Of a stretch of DNA of 64,000 bases, positions 37,255 through 45,766 are shown in pieces. The number at the start of each line of letters is the position of its first letter. Position 1 is the first letter of the stretch. A program made the position numbers and the translations under genes. Under the pieces are notes generated by a model. That model made no database searches and was not told the DNA's origin. It was given only the letters and a program-made list of their open reading frames with translations. The stretch comes from Pseudomonas profundi. GTDB taxonomy: Bacteria > Pseudomonadota > Gammaproteobacteria > Pseudomonadales > Pseudomonadaceae. The stretch lies in NCBI RefSeq assembly GCF_008638305.1, contig NZ_VTPZ01000007.1:150956-214955 (forward strand). The letters are read 5' to 3'.

Positions 37255-38013
37255 CTAGCGCTCATCGGAATCAGGCGAGTCCTTATCACTACCATCAACT
37301 TTCAGGTCATTGAAGTCGGTTTTGATGTTCGATTCCATTGAATTGAGCTCGTCAAGCAAGGCGTGAAAGCCGGTTTCCCCGGCGGCACTATCCAGAGGGG
37401 CCAGCGGTTCGACTGGTAGCCATGGCATCTGTTCGTCCGAACCGGCCTCTGGCTCCTCGACATTCGATAACCCCGCTTCAACCTGATCCAGGTCGCGCAA
37501 TTCTGCCAGGGCGGGCAACTCGCTCAGACTGGCCAGGTTGAAGTAATCCAGGAACTGTCGGGTTGTCGCGTACATTGCGGGCCGGCCGGGCACGTCGCGA
37601 TGGCCAACGATACGCACCCATTCGCGCTCCATCAGCGTTTTTACGATCTGACTGCTCACCGCCACGCCGCGGATATCTTCAATTTCACCCCGGGTAATCG
37701 GCTGTCGATAGGCAATCAGCGATAGCGTCTCCAGTAGCGCCCGGGAATAGCGCTGCGGCCGCTCTTCCCAGAGACGACTCACCCAGGGCGAATAGACTTC
37801 GCGTACCTGCAAGCGCCAGCCACTTGCAACTTCCTTTAACTCAACGGCCCGCCCCAGATACTGCTCCTGCAGCCGCGCCAAGGCGTTCTGCAGCTGCCGG
37901 GTGCTTGGCCGCCCGGATTCTTCGAACAATTCGCGCATGCGATCCAGCGATAACGGCTTGCCGGCAGCCAGCATCGCTGCCTCAAGAATGTGCTCAAGCG
38001 GTGGTTGTTTCAT
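37255..38013 (-). CDS. scpB: Segregation and condensation protein B
   Basis: A 252-aa protein of two winged-helix domains that joins ScpA and an SMC ATPase in the condensin complex. It has LEHILEAAMLAAGKPLSLD at the start, ALLETLSLIAYRQPITRGEIEDIRG in the core and the family segment GHRDVPGRPAMYATT. The acidic C-terminal tail (from about residue 185) is long and variable. The ATG at 38013 lies 20 bases inside scpA and has GTGAGG close by. A longer frame to 38070 is not supported. Confidence 0.93.
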   Translation of the reverse strand: MKQPPLEHILEAAMLAAGKPLSLDRMRELFEESGRPSTRQLQNALARLQEQYLGRAVELKEVASGWRLQVREVYSPWVSRLWEERPQRYSRALLETLSLIAYRQPITRGEIEDIRGVAVSSQIVKTLMEREWVRIVGHRDVPGRPAMYATTRQFLDYFNLASLSELPALAELRDLDQVEAGLSNVEEPEAGSDEQMPWLPVEPLAPLDSAAGETGFHALLDELNSMESNIKTDFNDLKVDGSDKDSPDSDER

Positions 38014-38878
38014 CCTCACCTCGCGCCTTGACATGAATGGGCGCAAACGGCTCGGTCTGCACCAGCTCAATCAGCTGCTCTTTTACCAACTCCAGCACCG
38101 CCATGAAGGTTACGACTACGCCGAGCCGCCCTTCGCTCACGCTGAACAGACTAACGAAGGGCATGAACTGTCCGCTACGCAGCCGGTCAAGCACGTCGGC
38201 CATCCGTTCGCGGGTCGAGAGCAGTTCCCGGGTGACCTGATGGCTTTCGAACATGTCCGCTCGCCGCAATACGTCAGACAGCGAGAGCATCAGTTCCTGC
38301 AGGGTGATTTCCGGGTGCGCTCTGGCGGACTGATAAGTTGGCGCCTCGGCACTGGCCAGTGCGATATCGCGGCCAACCCGCGGCAGGCCATCGATCTTCT
38401 CCGCCGCCTGCTTGAAGCGCTCATATTCCTGCAGCCGCCGGATCAACTCGGCCCGCGGATCATGATCGTCCTCTTCCTCGTCCTTCTGCCGCGGTAACAA
38501 CAGCCGCGACTTGATCTCGGCCAGCATGGCAGCCATGACCAGGTACTCAGCAGCAAGCTCCAGCCGTACCACTTTCATCAGCTCGACATAGCCCATGTAC
38601 TGCCGTGTGATCTCTGCGACAGGAATGTCGAGGATGTCGATATTCTGTTTTCGGATCAGATAGAGCAGTAAATCAAGTGGCCCCTCGAAGGCCTCGAGAA
38701 ACACCTCGAGCGCCTCGGGCGGGATATACAGATCCTGGGGTAGCTCGGTCAGCGCTTTACCGTAAACCGTGGCAAATGGCAGCTCATGCTGGGTGCCGGG
38801 CGCAAGCGATGCATCAGTCATCGCCGTTTCGAGGCGTTCCCCGGAGGACGATGGCTGCTTGCGCTCGGTCTCGCTCAT
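37994..38878 (-). CDS. scpA: Segregation and condensation protein A
   Basis: A 294-aa kleisin. The N-terminal SMC-neck-binding region FEGPLDLLLYLIRKQNIDI, with EITRQYMGYVELMK and AAEYLVMAAMLAEIKSRLLLP, is highly characteristic. The C-terminal winged helix contains LSVSEGRLGVVVTFMAVLELVKE. A preceding 60-residue N-terminal extension is of low complexity, and a downstream ATG at 38821 is an alternative start. It begins just after the trpS stop and overlaps scpB. Confidence 0.94.
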   Translation of the reverse strand: MSETERKQPSSSGERLETAMTDASLAPGTQHELPFATVYGKALTELPQDLYIPPEALEVFLEAFEGPLDLLLYLIRKQNIDILDIPVAEITRQYMGYVELMKVVRLELAAEYLVMAAMLAEIKSRLLLPRQKDEEEDDHDPRAELIRRLQEYERFKQAAEKIDGLPRVGRDIALASAEAPTYQSARAHPEITLQELMLSLSDVLRRADMFESHQVTRELLSTRERMADVLDRLRSGQFMPFVSLFSVSEGRLGVVVTFMAVLELVKEQLIELVQTEPFAPIHVKARGEDETTTA

Positions 38879-38879
38879 G

Positions 38880-40097
38880 TTACTGCCGGTATTGCAGGCC
38901 CATGGCCTGACGCACTTCAGTGAGCGTATCGCGCGCAGCGTCCCGGGCCCGCTCGGTGCCTTCGCTGATAATCAGGCGAACCGCGTCGGGGTTGGATTCA
39001 TACTCGTTGGCCCGCTGCTGCATCGGCGCAAGCTCGGCAGCGATGGCATCGATTACCGGTTGTTTGCACTCGAGGCAACCGATGCCTGCGCTGCGGCACC
39101 CCTTCTGAACCCAGTCACGCGTGGTGTCATCGCTGTAAACCTTATGAAACTGGTACAGCGGACAGATTTCGGGTTCGCCGGGATCGTTGCGTCGCACACG
39201 GGCCGGATCGGTCGGCATGCGGCGAACCTTCTCGGCGATTTCATCTGTTGTATCGCGCAGAGTGATGGTGTTGCCATAGGATTTGGACATCTTGTGTCCA
39301 TCCAGCCCGGGCATTTTCGAATCCGGGGTCAGCAGCTCCTGGGGCTCGGGCAGTATGACCTTGCCGCCGCCTTCCAGATAACCGAACAGTCGCTCCTTGT
39401 CGCCAAGGGTGATGTTCTGCTGCTCCTTGAGCAGCGCACGCGCGGTTTCCAGCGCCTCGATATCGCCCTGCTCCTGATAAGCCCGGCGCAAATTCCCGTA
39501 TAACCGGGCCGCCTTCTTGCCCATCTTGTGGACGGCTGCCTCGGCCTTCTCGGCAAAGCCCACTTCCTTGCCGTACAGGTGATTGAAACGCCGCGCGACC
39601 TCACGGGTAAACTCGACATGCGAAACCTGATCAGCCCCCACCGGTACCTGTCCGGCGCGGTAAATCAGAATATCGGCGCTTTGCAGCAAGGGATAACCCA
39701 GAAAACCATAGGTGGCCAGATCCAGATCGCGCAACCGTTCCTGTTGATCCTTATAGGTAGGAATGCGCTCCAGCCAACTGACGGGCGTGACCATCGAAAG
39801 CAGCAAATGCAATTCTGCATGCTCGGGCACCTGGGATTGGACAAACAGTGTCGCCGAGTTTCCGCTGACGCCTGCCGCCAGCCAGTCGATCATCATGTCC
39901 CAGATACTCTGCTCGATATCCCGCGGTGTTTCGTAATGAGTCGTCAGAGCATGCCAGTCAGCAGCAAAGAAAAAACATTCATACTCATGCTGAAGCTTGA
40001 CCCAGTTCTTCAGTACACCGTGATAGTGGCCGAGGTGCAGACGGCCAGTGGGACGCATTCCAGACAACACGCGGCGCTGGGATTCAACAGAACTCAA
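38880..40097 (-). CDS. trpS: Tryptophanyl-tRNA synthetase
   Basis: A 405-aa class Ic synthetase. The HIGH-like motif is LHLGHYHG, and KMSKS is present as GHKMSKSYGNT. The segment TYGFLGYPLLQSADILIYRA lines the active site. The start appears to be TTG at 40097, with AGGAG six bases upstream and no nearby in-frame ATG before the HIGH motif. It is more like the TrpS form with CLECKQPVIDAI near the C-terminus than the TTTGTPHLGN form I associate with P. aeruginosa TrpS. It precedes scpA in the leftward operon. Confidence 0.92.
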   Translation of the reverse strand: MSSVESQRRVLSGMRPTGRLHLGHYHGVLKNWVKLQHEYECFFFAADWHALTTHYETPRDIEQSIWDMMIDWLAAGVSGNSATLFVQSQVPEHAELHLLLSMVTPVSWLERIPTYKDQQERLRDLDLATYGFLGYPLLQSADILIYRAGQVPVGADQVSHVEFTREVARRFNHLYGKEVGFAEKAEAAVHKMGKKAARLYGNLRRAYQEQGDIEALETARALLKEQQNITLGDKERLFGYLEGGGKVILPEPQELLTPDSKMPGLDGHKMSKSYGNTITLRDTTDEIAEKVRRMPTDPARVRRNDPGEPEICPLYQFHKVYSDDTTRDWVQKGCRSAGIGCLECKQPVIDAIAAELAPMQQRANEYESNPDAVRLIISEGTERARDAARDTLTEVRQAMGLQYRQ

Positions 40098-40193
40098 AGG
40101 GAACTCCTGGTAGAGGATGGACTTTCATACATTCATGCAATGACGAAACAGGCAAAATTATACGCGTATTGCCACCGATTCGTGCCGCCCTGC

Positions 40194-40832
40194 TCATTCA
40201 AAACCACGACTGCCGCCGAAGGGTTCGGGGTCGCCGAGGCCCACCCGGCGGACTTCCACCTCACCATCAAGCAAGCCGACTACCGTGGTCGGTTCGATAG
40301 TACAGGCGCCACCATCAATGATCAGATCGACCTGTTTTCCGAGGCGATCGCGGATCATCTCCGGATCGGTTAACGGCAGGTTGTCGCCCGGCATCATCAG
40401 GGTCACGCTCATCAGTGGTTCGCCCAGCTCCTCGAGCAAGGCCAGCGTGATGCGATGATCCGGGATGCGCAGGCCGATGGTACGCCGCTTCGGATGCAGC
40501 AAGCGGCGCGGCACCTCGTTGGTGGCATTGAGGATGAAGGTATAAGGGCCCGGTGTATTGGCCTTCAACAGGCGAAATACGCCATTGTCGACCTTCGCAT
40601 AAACGCCCAGCTCGGAGAGATCCCGGCAGACAAGTGTGAAATTGTGCTTGTCGTCCAGCTGGCGGAGCCGCCGGATACGCTCCAGCGCATCCTTGTCGCC
40701 AAGATGGCAACCTAACGCATAGGCAGAATCAGTGGGGTAGGCAATCACCCCGCCCTGACGAATGATTTCAGCCGCTTGGCGCACCAGCCTGACCTGCGGA
40801 TTCTCGGGATGAATCTGGAAATACTGGCTCAC
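40194..40832 (-). CDS. yciO: Sua5/YciO/YrdC family protein, YciO type
   Basis: A 212-aa protein with the YrdC fold. It has IRQGGVIAYPTDSAYALGC at the N-terminus (family PTDT region as PTDS), LKANTPGPYTFIL, KRRTIGLRIPDH and LIIDGGACTIEPTTVV. TsaC/YrdC relatives make threonylcarbamoyl-AMP for tRNA t6A. YciO members have weaker or uncertain activity, so I keep the call at family level. It lies upstream of trpS in the same direction, beside yciV, as in E. coli. Confidence 0.9.
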   Translation of the reverse strand: MSQYFQIHPENPQVRLVRQAAEIIRQGGVIAYPTDSAYALGCHLGDKDALERIRRLRQLDDKHNFTLVCRDLSELGVYAKVDNGVFRLLKANTPGPYTFILNATNEVPRRLLHPKRRTIGLRIPDHRITLALLEELGEPLMSVTLMMPGDNLPLTDPEMIRDRLGKQVDLIIDGGACTIEPTTVVGLLDGEVEVRRVGLGDPEPFGGSRGFE

Positions 40833-40949
40833 GGTACCGTCCTGTCGATGTTCGGGAATTTCACCTGGATGCAGCAGTTGTTCAGGTTGCCTGTATAACG
40901 CTGCCCAGGATCCGGATTCAGCGGTCGCCCGGGTTGCTTTGCCTGTATT

Positions 40950-41804
40950 TTAGCGGCAAAACAACGGGTCAGCCCATACCGGCGTGCAATCGTCAGGCAT
41001 CGCCGTCATCTTGCCGAGCGCCATCCACGGCGAATCCGGATGATGGAAGTCACTGCCACAACTGGCAAAGAAGCCGAACTCGATGCTGAGTTTGGCCAGG
41101 TAAGCGACCTGTTCCGGTGGCTGTTTGCCGTTGACAACTTCAATGCCCCGGCCGCCCGCCTCGGCAAAGTCGCGCAGCAGCCGCCGCAGGCGTGAGCGGG
41201 TGAAGCCGTATTGCCAGGGATGCGCCATGACGGCTACCCCGCCTGCGGCGCGCATGGGTTCAATCGCTTCGGCCAATTCCGGCCAGTGTTGCTTGATATC
41301 GCCCAGCTTGCCGGCCCCGAGCCACTTGCGGAAGGCTTCGGCGCGATCGCGCACATGCCCGGCACTGACCATCCAATCTGCAAAATGCGGCCGGGCCGGC
41401 GGGCTGTGCAACTCCGCACCAGCGCTGCGTTGCACCGCCAATGCGCCTTCCAGAGCGCCCGGCATATTCTTGCCAGCCAGACGCTGCGCGATTTGTTCGG
41501 CGCGGCGCCAGCGACCCTCCTGCACCTTGTCTATCGCTTCAACCAGCCCGGGAGCCTGCGGATCAAAGCCATAACCCAGAACGTGCAAGGTATGGCCCTG
41601 CCACTGCGCAGAAAGCTCTACACCGGATACCCATTGCATACCCAGCGACTCAGCGGTTGCCTGGGCGACCTGTTGGCCGTCGAGACAGTCGTGATCAGTC
41701 AGCGCTACCAGCTCGACGCCGGACGCCGCTGCCCGGCGCATTAATTCGGCGGGCTCAAGACTGCCATCAGAGGCAGTACTGTGCATGTGCAGGTCAGCTA
41801 GCAA
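40950..41804 (-). CDS. yciV: PHP-domain phosphoesterase, RNase AM/YciV type
   Basis: A 284-aa PHP metallohydrolase. The N-terminal metal motif DLHMHSTASDGSLEP, LTDHDCLDG and GVELSAQ are followed by MAHPWQY and SCGSDFHHPD near the C-terminus, supplying the tri-metal site. Relatives hydrolyse 3',5'-nucleoside bisphosphates and act as 5'-3' exoribonucleases that mature 5S rRNA 5' ends (RNase AM). Start is a TTG at 41804 with GGAG six bases upstream. It is divergent from yciI. Confidence 0.9.
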   Translation of the reverse strand: MLADLHMHSTASDGSLEPAELMRRAAASGVELVALTDHDCLDGQQVAQATAESLGMQWVSGVELSAQWQGHTLHVLGYGFDPQAPGLVEAIDKVQEGRWRRAEQIAQRLAGKNMPGALEGALAVQRSAGAELHSPPARPHFADWMVSAGHVRDRAEAFRKWLGAGKLGDIKQHWPELAEAIEPMRAAGGVAVMAHPWQYGFTRSRLRRLLRDFAEAGGRGIEVVNGKQPPEQVAYLAKLSIEFGFFASCGSDFHHPDSPWMALGKMTAMPDDCTPVWADPLFCR

Positions 41805-41911
41805 ATTGATCTCCAGTACAGAATAATTTGGCTATTATGCGTCCCGGACGCTGACAACGCCTAATGTAATGGCATAAGTTACCCGTCTTTGAAATCAAGC
41901 AGGGACCATTC

Positions 41912-42214
41912 ATGTTCTACGCCATTATCGCCAGCGATTTTCCAGGGACGCTTGAGGCTCGCCTCACTGCGCGGCCCGCTCACCTGGAGCGGCTGCAGCA
42001 ATTGCAGGCTGGCGGTCGGCTGCTGGTGGCCGGGCCACACCCGGCGATCGATTCGAACGACCCGGGTCCAGCGGGCTTCAGCGGGAGCCTGGTTATCGCG
42101 GAGTTCGAATCATTACAGGCTGCCGAAGCCTGGGCTCAGGACGATCCCTATGTCGCCGCAGGGGTCTATCAGCAGGTGATTGTGAAACCATTCAAACCCG
42201 TATTGCCGGCCTGA
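41912..42214 (+). CDS. yciI: YciI family protein
   Basis: A 100-aa ferredoxin-like-fold protein. It begins [18 protein letters not shown], with the conserved [11 protein letters not shown] (His-containing), GPHP and [10 protein letters not shown]. The family has a conserved His-Asp pair and unknown biochemical role. It is divergent from yciV and starts a rightward run, with the next gene 13 bases downstream. Confidence 0.92.
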   Translation: MFYAIIASDFPGTLEARLTARPAHLERLQQLQAGGRLLVAGPHPAIDSNDPGPAGFSGSLVIAEFESLQAAEAWAQDDPYVAAGVYQQVIVKPFKPVLPA

Positions 42215-42227
42215 CAAGGAGTCTGAC

Positions 42228-42650
42228 ATGCCGAGACCTTTACCGGCTGCGCTATTGCTGTGCTGCCTGAGTTTCCCCGCTTCAATTTTCGCACAGGAGG
42301 CAGCCGATATCGCGCAGGAGGCAGCCGAGGTCGACGAGAGCGAAATGGCGACCAGCGAGCAGGACCTGGGTGTATTGCAGGCCGAGCTGGCCCGCATTGA
42401 AGCCGAGCGTCAGCGCCTGGCCGATGAACTGGCATCCGGTGCACACCAGCAGCTGGCGCAATTGGAGCAGGAAAACCAGGCGTTGCGTGCAGAGCGAAAC
42501 AATACCGACCTGCAAGCCGTCGCATTGATGGAAGAACAGCGCCAGAAATGGTTTTTGATCGGCGGGGCAACCGTCGCGGGCAGTCTTTTGCTCGGCTTCC
42601 TTGCAGGCAAGGCAGGCGGAGGCCGCAGACGCAGAGAGTGGTTGAATTGA
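42228..42650 (+). CDS. Exported coiled-coil protein with C-terminal membrane anchor
   Basis: A 140-aa product with a signal peptide (LPAALLLCCLSFPASIFA). It continues with an acidic coiled coil (AELARIEAERQRLADELA... to about residue 105), a transmembrane helix (FLIGGATVAGSLLLGFLAG) and a basic tail GGGRRRREWLN. The layout resembles the C-terminal half of TIGR04211-type SH3-domain proteins, but without the SH3 domain. GGAG precedes the ATG. Its stop overlaps the start region of the response regulator, so it is probably cotranscribed with the Cpx-like genes. Function unknown. Confidence 0.78.
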   Translation: MPRPLPAALLLCCLSFPASIFAQEAADIAQEAAEVDESEMATSEQDLGVLQAELARIEAERQRLADELASGAHQQLAQLEQENQALRAERNNTDLQAVALMEEQRQKWFLIGGATVAGSLLLGFLAGKAGGGRRRREWLN

Positions 42651-43327
42651 GCGAGCACTCGATACTCATCATCGACGACGACAAGGAGCTGTGCGAATTG
42701 CTCGTCGACTGGTTGTCCGCCGAAGGCTTCCGGCTAAGCTGCGCACATGACGGGCCTGGCGGCCTTGAAATAGCGCGCAGCCAGGCCTTCGAAGCGATCA
42801 TTCTGGACGTCATGCTTCCCGGCATGACCGGCCTGGAGGTGCTGCGCGCATTGCGCCAGAGCTGTAATACACCCTTGCTGATGCTCAGTGCACGTGGCGA
42901 GCCTGTCGATCGCATACTGGGGCTTGAACTGGGCGCTGATGATTATCTGCCCAAGCCGTGCGACCCACGGGAGCTGGTTGCGCGCTTGCGCGCCTTGTTG
43001 CGACGTAGCCAGACAGCTGCGCCGGAAAACCATAGCCTGCAGGTAGATGATATCCGCCTCGACACCGCCACGCTCATGGCCTGGCAGAACGATCAACCGT
43101 TACCGCTGACGCAGACAGAAGCGCTCATCCTGCGCACGCTACTCGAACGAGGTGGTCAGTTGATCGATCGCCAAACCCTTTCGCGCGAGACCCTCGGCAA
43201 ACCACTCGGGCCCTATGACCGTAGCCTGGATATGCATATGAGCAATCTGCGCCGCAAGCTGGGGATGCACCCCGACGGGCGCCCCCGCATCCAGTCGATA
43301 CGAGGTCGCGGTTATCTGTATAGCTGA
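42638..43327 (+). CDS. cpxR: OmpR/PhoB-family response regulator, CpxR-like
   Basis: A 229-aa regulator. The receiver has the acidic pocket IIDDDKE (13-15), phospho-acceptor Asp57 in ILDVMLPGMTG and lysine in LPKPCDP. The C-terminal winged helix ends SNLRRKLGMHPDG and IQSIRGRGYLYS. No ATG is available: the start is a GTG at 42638 or a TTG at 42647 overlapping the previous stop. Together with the downstream Spy-like gene and sensor kinase it matches the CpxR-CpxP-CpxA set (PA3204-PA3206 in P. aeruginosa). Confidence 0.88.
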   Translation: MVELSEHSILIIDDDKELCELLVDWLSAEGFRLSCAHDGPGGLEIARSQAFEAIILDVMLPGMTGLEVLRALRQSCNTPLLMLSARGEPVDRILGLELGADDYLPKPCDPRELVARLRALLRRSQTAAPENHSLQVDDIRLDTATLMAWQNDQPLPLTQTEALILRTLLERGGQLIDRQTLSRETLGKPLGPYDRSLDMHMSNLRRKLGMHPDGRPRIQSIRGRGYLYS

Positions 43328-43375
43328 ACGCTGCAAGTGCCATATCGATTCGATGGCAAGCGAGGCCACAGTTTC

Positions 43376-43391
43376 TTTACACATCCTTTAC
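43376..43391 (-). promoter_or_regulatory. CpxR-box-like motif before the Spy/CpxP gene
   Basis: The minus strand reads GTAAA-GGATGT-GTAAA, two CpxR half sites separated by six bases (E. coli consensus GTAAA-N5-GTAAA, with other spacings reported). It lies 85 bases before the spy-like ATG, so CpxR could activate that gene and the following kinase. Confidence 0.55.
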
Positions 43392-43475
43392 CCACCTCAA
43401 GCTCTGACTGACAGGTTTTCTCCTACACTTGTTCTACCGGCCAACAGGCCATTCATCGAATCGGGAGATATACCC

Positions 43476-43814
43476 ATGAAAAACTTACTGTTAGCCAGCG
43501 TTACCGCCATCACCATCGGCCTGTCGGGCTCAGTGTTTGCCGGCTCGGACAAGAACGGCGAGCACCAGGATCGATACATGGAGCGATTGAGTGAAAAGCT
43601 GGAACTGACCCCGGAGCAACAGGAGCAATTTCGCGAGATCAAGAAAGAGCAGATGGAAAAACATCGCGAAATTCACGAGGAATCCAAGGAGCGCATGGAC
43701 GAAGTATTGAATGACGAACAGCGCCAGCGTTTCGAGGAGATTCACAAGGAAAACCGCGACAAGATGAAGAAAATGCACGGCGACAAAAAATCCAAAGAGT
43801 CGGAGAATAACTGA
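43476..43814 (+). CDS. Periplasmic Spy/CpxP-like protein
   Basis: A 112-aa product with signal peptide (NLLLASVTAITIGLSGSVFA). The mature domain is a charged helix-rich Spy/CpxP type with LTPEQQEQFREIKKEQMEKH and the second repeat LNDEQRQRFEEIHKENRDK, the two LTxxQ-like motifs of the family. E. coli CpxP inhibits the kinase CpxA, and Spy is a periplasmic chaperone. Either role is possible. GGGAG precedes the ATG. It is placed between regulator and kinase with a CpxR-like box upstream. Confidence 0.87.
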   Translation: MKNLLLASVTAITIGLSGSVFAGSDKNGEHQDRYMERLSEKLELTPEQQEQFREIKKEQMEKHREIHEESKERMDEVLNDEQRQRFEEIHKENRDKMKKMHGDKKSKESENN

Positions 43815-43818
43815 GTCA

Positions 43819-45135
43819 ATGCGGCTGTTCTGGAAGGTCTTTGCGGTTCTCTGGCTCGCTACATTACTGGTCGGAGGCTCGGGGTTTCTGGTCAGCCGCG
43901 CACTGCAGCAGGACTGGCTCCTGCTGCAGTTTCACCCTCAACTTCGTGACTTTTCCGAACAACTGATCGATACCTACGAACACCAAGGTTCAGTTGCTGC
44001 GCAGCAATGGCTTGAGACGCAGCGTCAGAAGCACCGGCTACGCGCGCAGCTGTACAACGACCAGGGGCTCAGTCTGCTCCCTGGCACCCTGCCCTCTCTG
44101 CCGCGGTTCGAAACATCCCTGCCAGGGCAACAACCACCCGCCCGTTTTCGCCACGGCCGCATCTTTCAGCTGGCCTGGAATTCGAATAGTGCAGATTACC
44201 AGCTCACTCTGAATATACCGGCGCCGGAGTTATTTCGCTGGCAGCGCACCCCGTTCGCGCTGATTGCCAACATTACTCTGGCGATGGCCATGCTGGCACT
44301 CATCAGCCTCGCCCTCAGCCGGTATCTGACCGCGCCTCTGCAGCGCCTGGGCCAGGCGGCACAGCAGTTGGCAAAGGGGCGCTTCGATGCAAGCACGCTG
44401 GAACATATTGGACAGCGCCGTGACGAGATCGGTGATCTGGCACGGCGTTTTCAGACCATGGGCGACCGCGTACAGAGCCTGCTGGACAGCCAGCGTCAAC
44501 TGATGCGCGATATTTCCCATGAGCTGCGCTCGCCGCTGGCGCGCATGCGTCTTGGTCTGGCCATTGGCAGCAAACAGGAACTGCGTCCGGATGATCCGCT
44601 GTGGCAACGGCTGGATAAGGAATGCACGCGCCTGGACCGGCTGATCGACGACATCCTCACGCTGAGTCGCCTCGATACGCAGGACTTGCCCGCCGAGCAC
44701 TTTGATCTCGACCAGATGGTCCGTGACGTCGTGGAAGATGCGCGCTTTGCCGCACACGGCCAACAGACGCTGGAAATCGAAGGACACACCCATGCAACGT
44801 TGCGCGGCTGGCGTGAACAGCTGTCAGCAGCGCTGGATAACTTGCTGCGCAATGCGCTGCGTTTTTCACCCGCTGATGGCGTCATCCGGGTGCGCCTGGC
44901 GGCAACCGGAGACAGCTTTCGCATCAGCGTCCAGGATCAAGGGGCAGGCGTGCCCGAGGCATGGCTGGAGCAGCTGGGTGAGCCCTTCGTACGCCTTCCT
45001 GATCAGCCCGCCGACAGCGGCCACGGCCTGGGTCTGGCCATCGCCCGAAGAGCCGTTGCCCGGCATGCCGGAACGCTATCGTTCAGCAGCCAGGGCCACG
45101 GCTTCGAAGCTGTCATCCAGCTCGACAAGAGCTAG
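43819..45135 (+). CDS. cpxA: Sensor histidine kinase, CpxA-like
   Basis: A 438-aa inner-membrane kinase. Transmembrane helices are at about 7-27 and 147-168, with a periplasmic sensor domain of about 120 residues between, then HAMP (170-222). The phospho-acceptor is His234 in RDISHELRSPLARM. The ATP-binding domain has NLLRNALRFSP, DQGAGVP and GHGLGLAIARRAV. It begins four bases after the Spy-like stop, so both are cotranscribed. The pairing with the upstream regulator is inferred from position. Confidence 0.9.
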   Translation: MRLFWKVFAVLWLATLLVGGSGFLVSRALQQDWLLLQFHPQLRDFSEQLIDTYEHQGSVAAQQWLETQRQKHRLRAQLYNDQGLSLLPGTLPSLPRFETSLPGQQPPARFRHGRIFQLAWNSNSADYQLTLNIPAPELFRWQRTPFALIANITLAMAMLALISLALSRYLTAPLQRLGQAAQQLAKGRFDASTLEHIGQRRDEIGDLARRFQTMGDRVQSLLDSQRQLMRDISHELRSPLARMRLGLAIGSKQELRPDDPLWQRLDKECTRLDRLIDDILTLSRLDTQDLPAEHFDLDQMVRDVVEDARFAAHGQQTLEIEGHTHATLRGWREQLSAALDNLLRNALRFSPADGVIRVRLAATGDSFRISVQDQGAGVPEAWLEQLGEPFVRLPDQPADSGHGLGLAIARRAVARHAGTLSFSSQGHGFEAVIQLDKS

Positions 45136-45695
45136 CTTTCCGGCCAGCTCTGGAAGAAATCGTCGATATCGAGATGGGGAACGTTCTTCCGCATCCCGGC
45201 GGGATAACCCACATACAGGAAAGCTGCGATCAGCTCATCGTCAGCCAGACCCAGCCCCTCACGCACGATGGGATCGTATGCCAGATCGCCCGTACGCCAT
45301 ACCGCCCCCAACCCCATCGCGTGCGCAGCGACCAACATGTTACCCACCGCGACACCGCAGGACATGTCCTGCTCGATCATCGGCACTTTCGGGTGCTCAA
45401 AATGGCGTCCTATGGCAATGATCATCAGCGGTGCACGCAAGGGCAGTCCCTGATAGCGTGCCAGGGTATCCGGCGAAAGATCCTGGGTCTGCGCCAGGGC
45501 TGCCCGGCCAAACAATTCACCCAGTCGCTCAAGCCCTTCGCCTTCGACTACAAGGAACCGCCAGGGCCGCAGGTAGGCATGATCCGGTGCGCGCAGGGCC
45601 GCCTTGAACAGGGCATCACGTTGAGCAGCGGTAGGCACCGGCCCGGTGAGCCGCGGTACCGATACTCGCTCATGCAATGCCTTTAACGCGTCCAT
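45132..45695 (-). CDS. Nitroreductase family protein, YdjA type
   Basis: A 187-aa FMN-dependent oxidoreductase. RVSVPRLTGP at the start, ALRAPDHAYLRPWRF (FMN phosphate contacts), MSCGVAVGNMLVAAHAMGLGAVWRTG and LYVGYPAG are typical of YdjA-like minimal nitroreductases. The physiological substrate is unknown. The ATG at 45695 is preferred over a TTG one codon upstream. Its end overlaps the kinase gene by four bases in convergent orientation. Confidence 0.9.
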   Translation of the reverse strand: MDALKALHERVSVPRLTGPVPTAAQRDALFKAALRAPDHAYLRPWRFLVVEGEGLERLGELFGRAALAQTQDLSPDTLARYQGLPLRAPLMIIAIGRHFEHPKVPMIEQDMSCGVAVGNMLVAAHAMGLGAVWRTGDLAYDPIVREGLGLADDELIAAFLYVGYPAGMRKNVPHLDIDDFFQSWPES

Positions 45696-45766
45696 CAATT
45701 CGTTACCTCGGTCTGGTTGTCGGTCGGCTAACCGACTCTGATTATTGAAGCGTTGGTACAGCGCGA

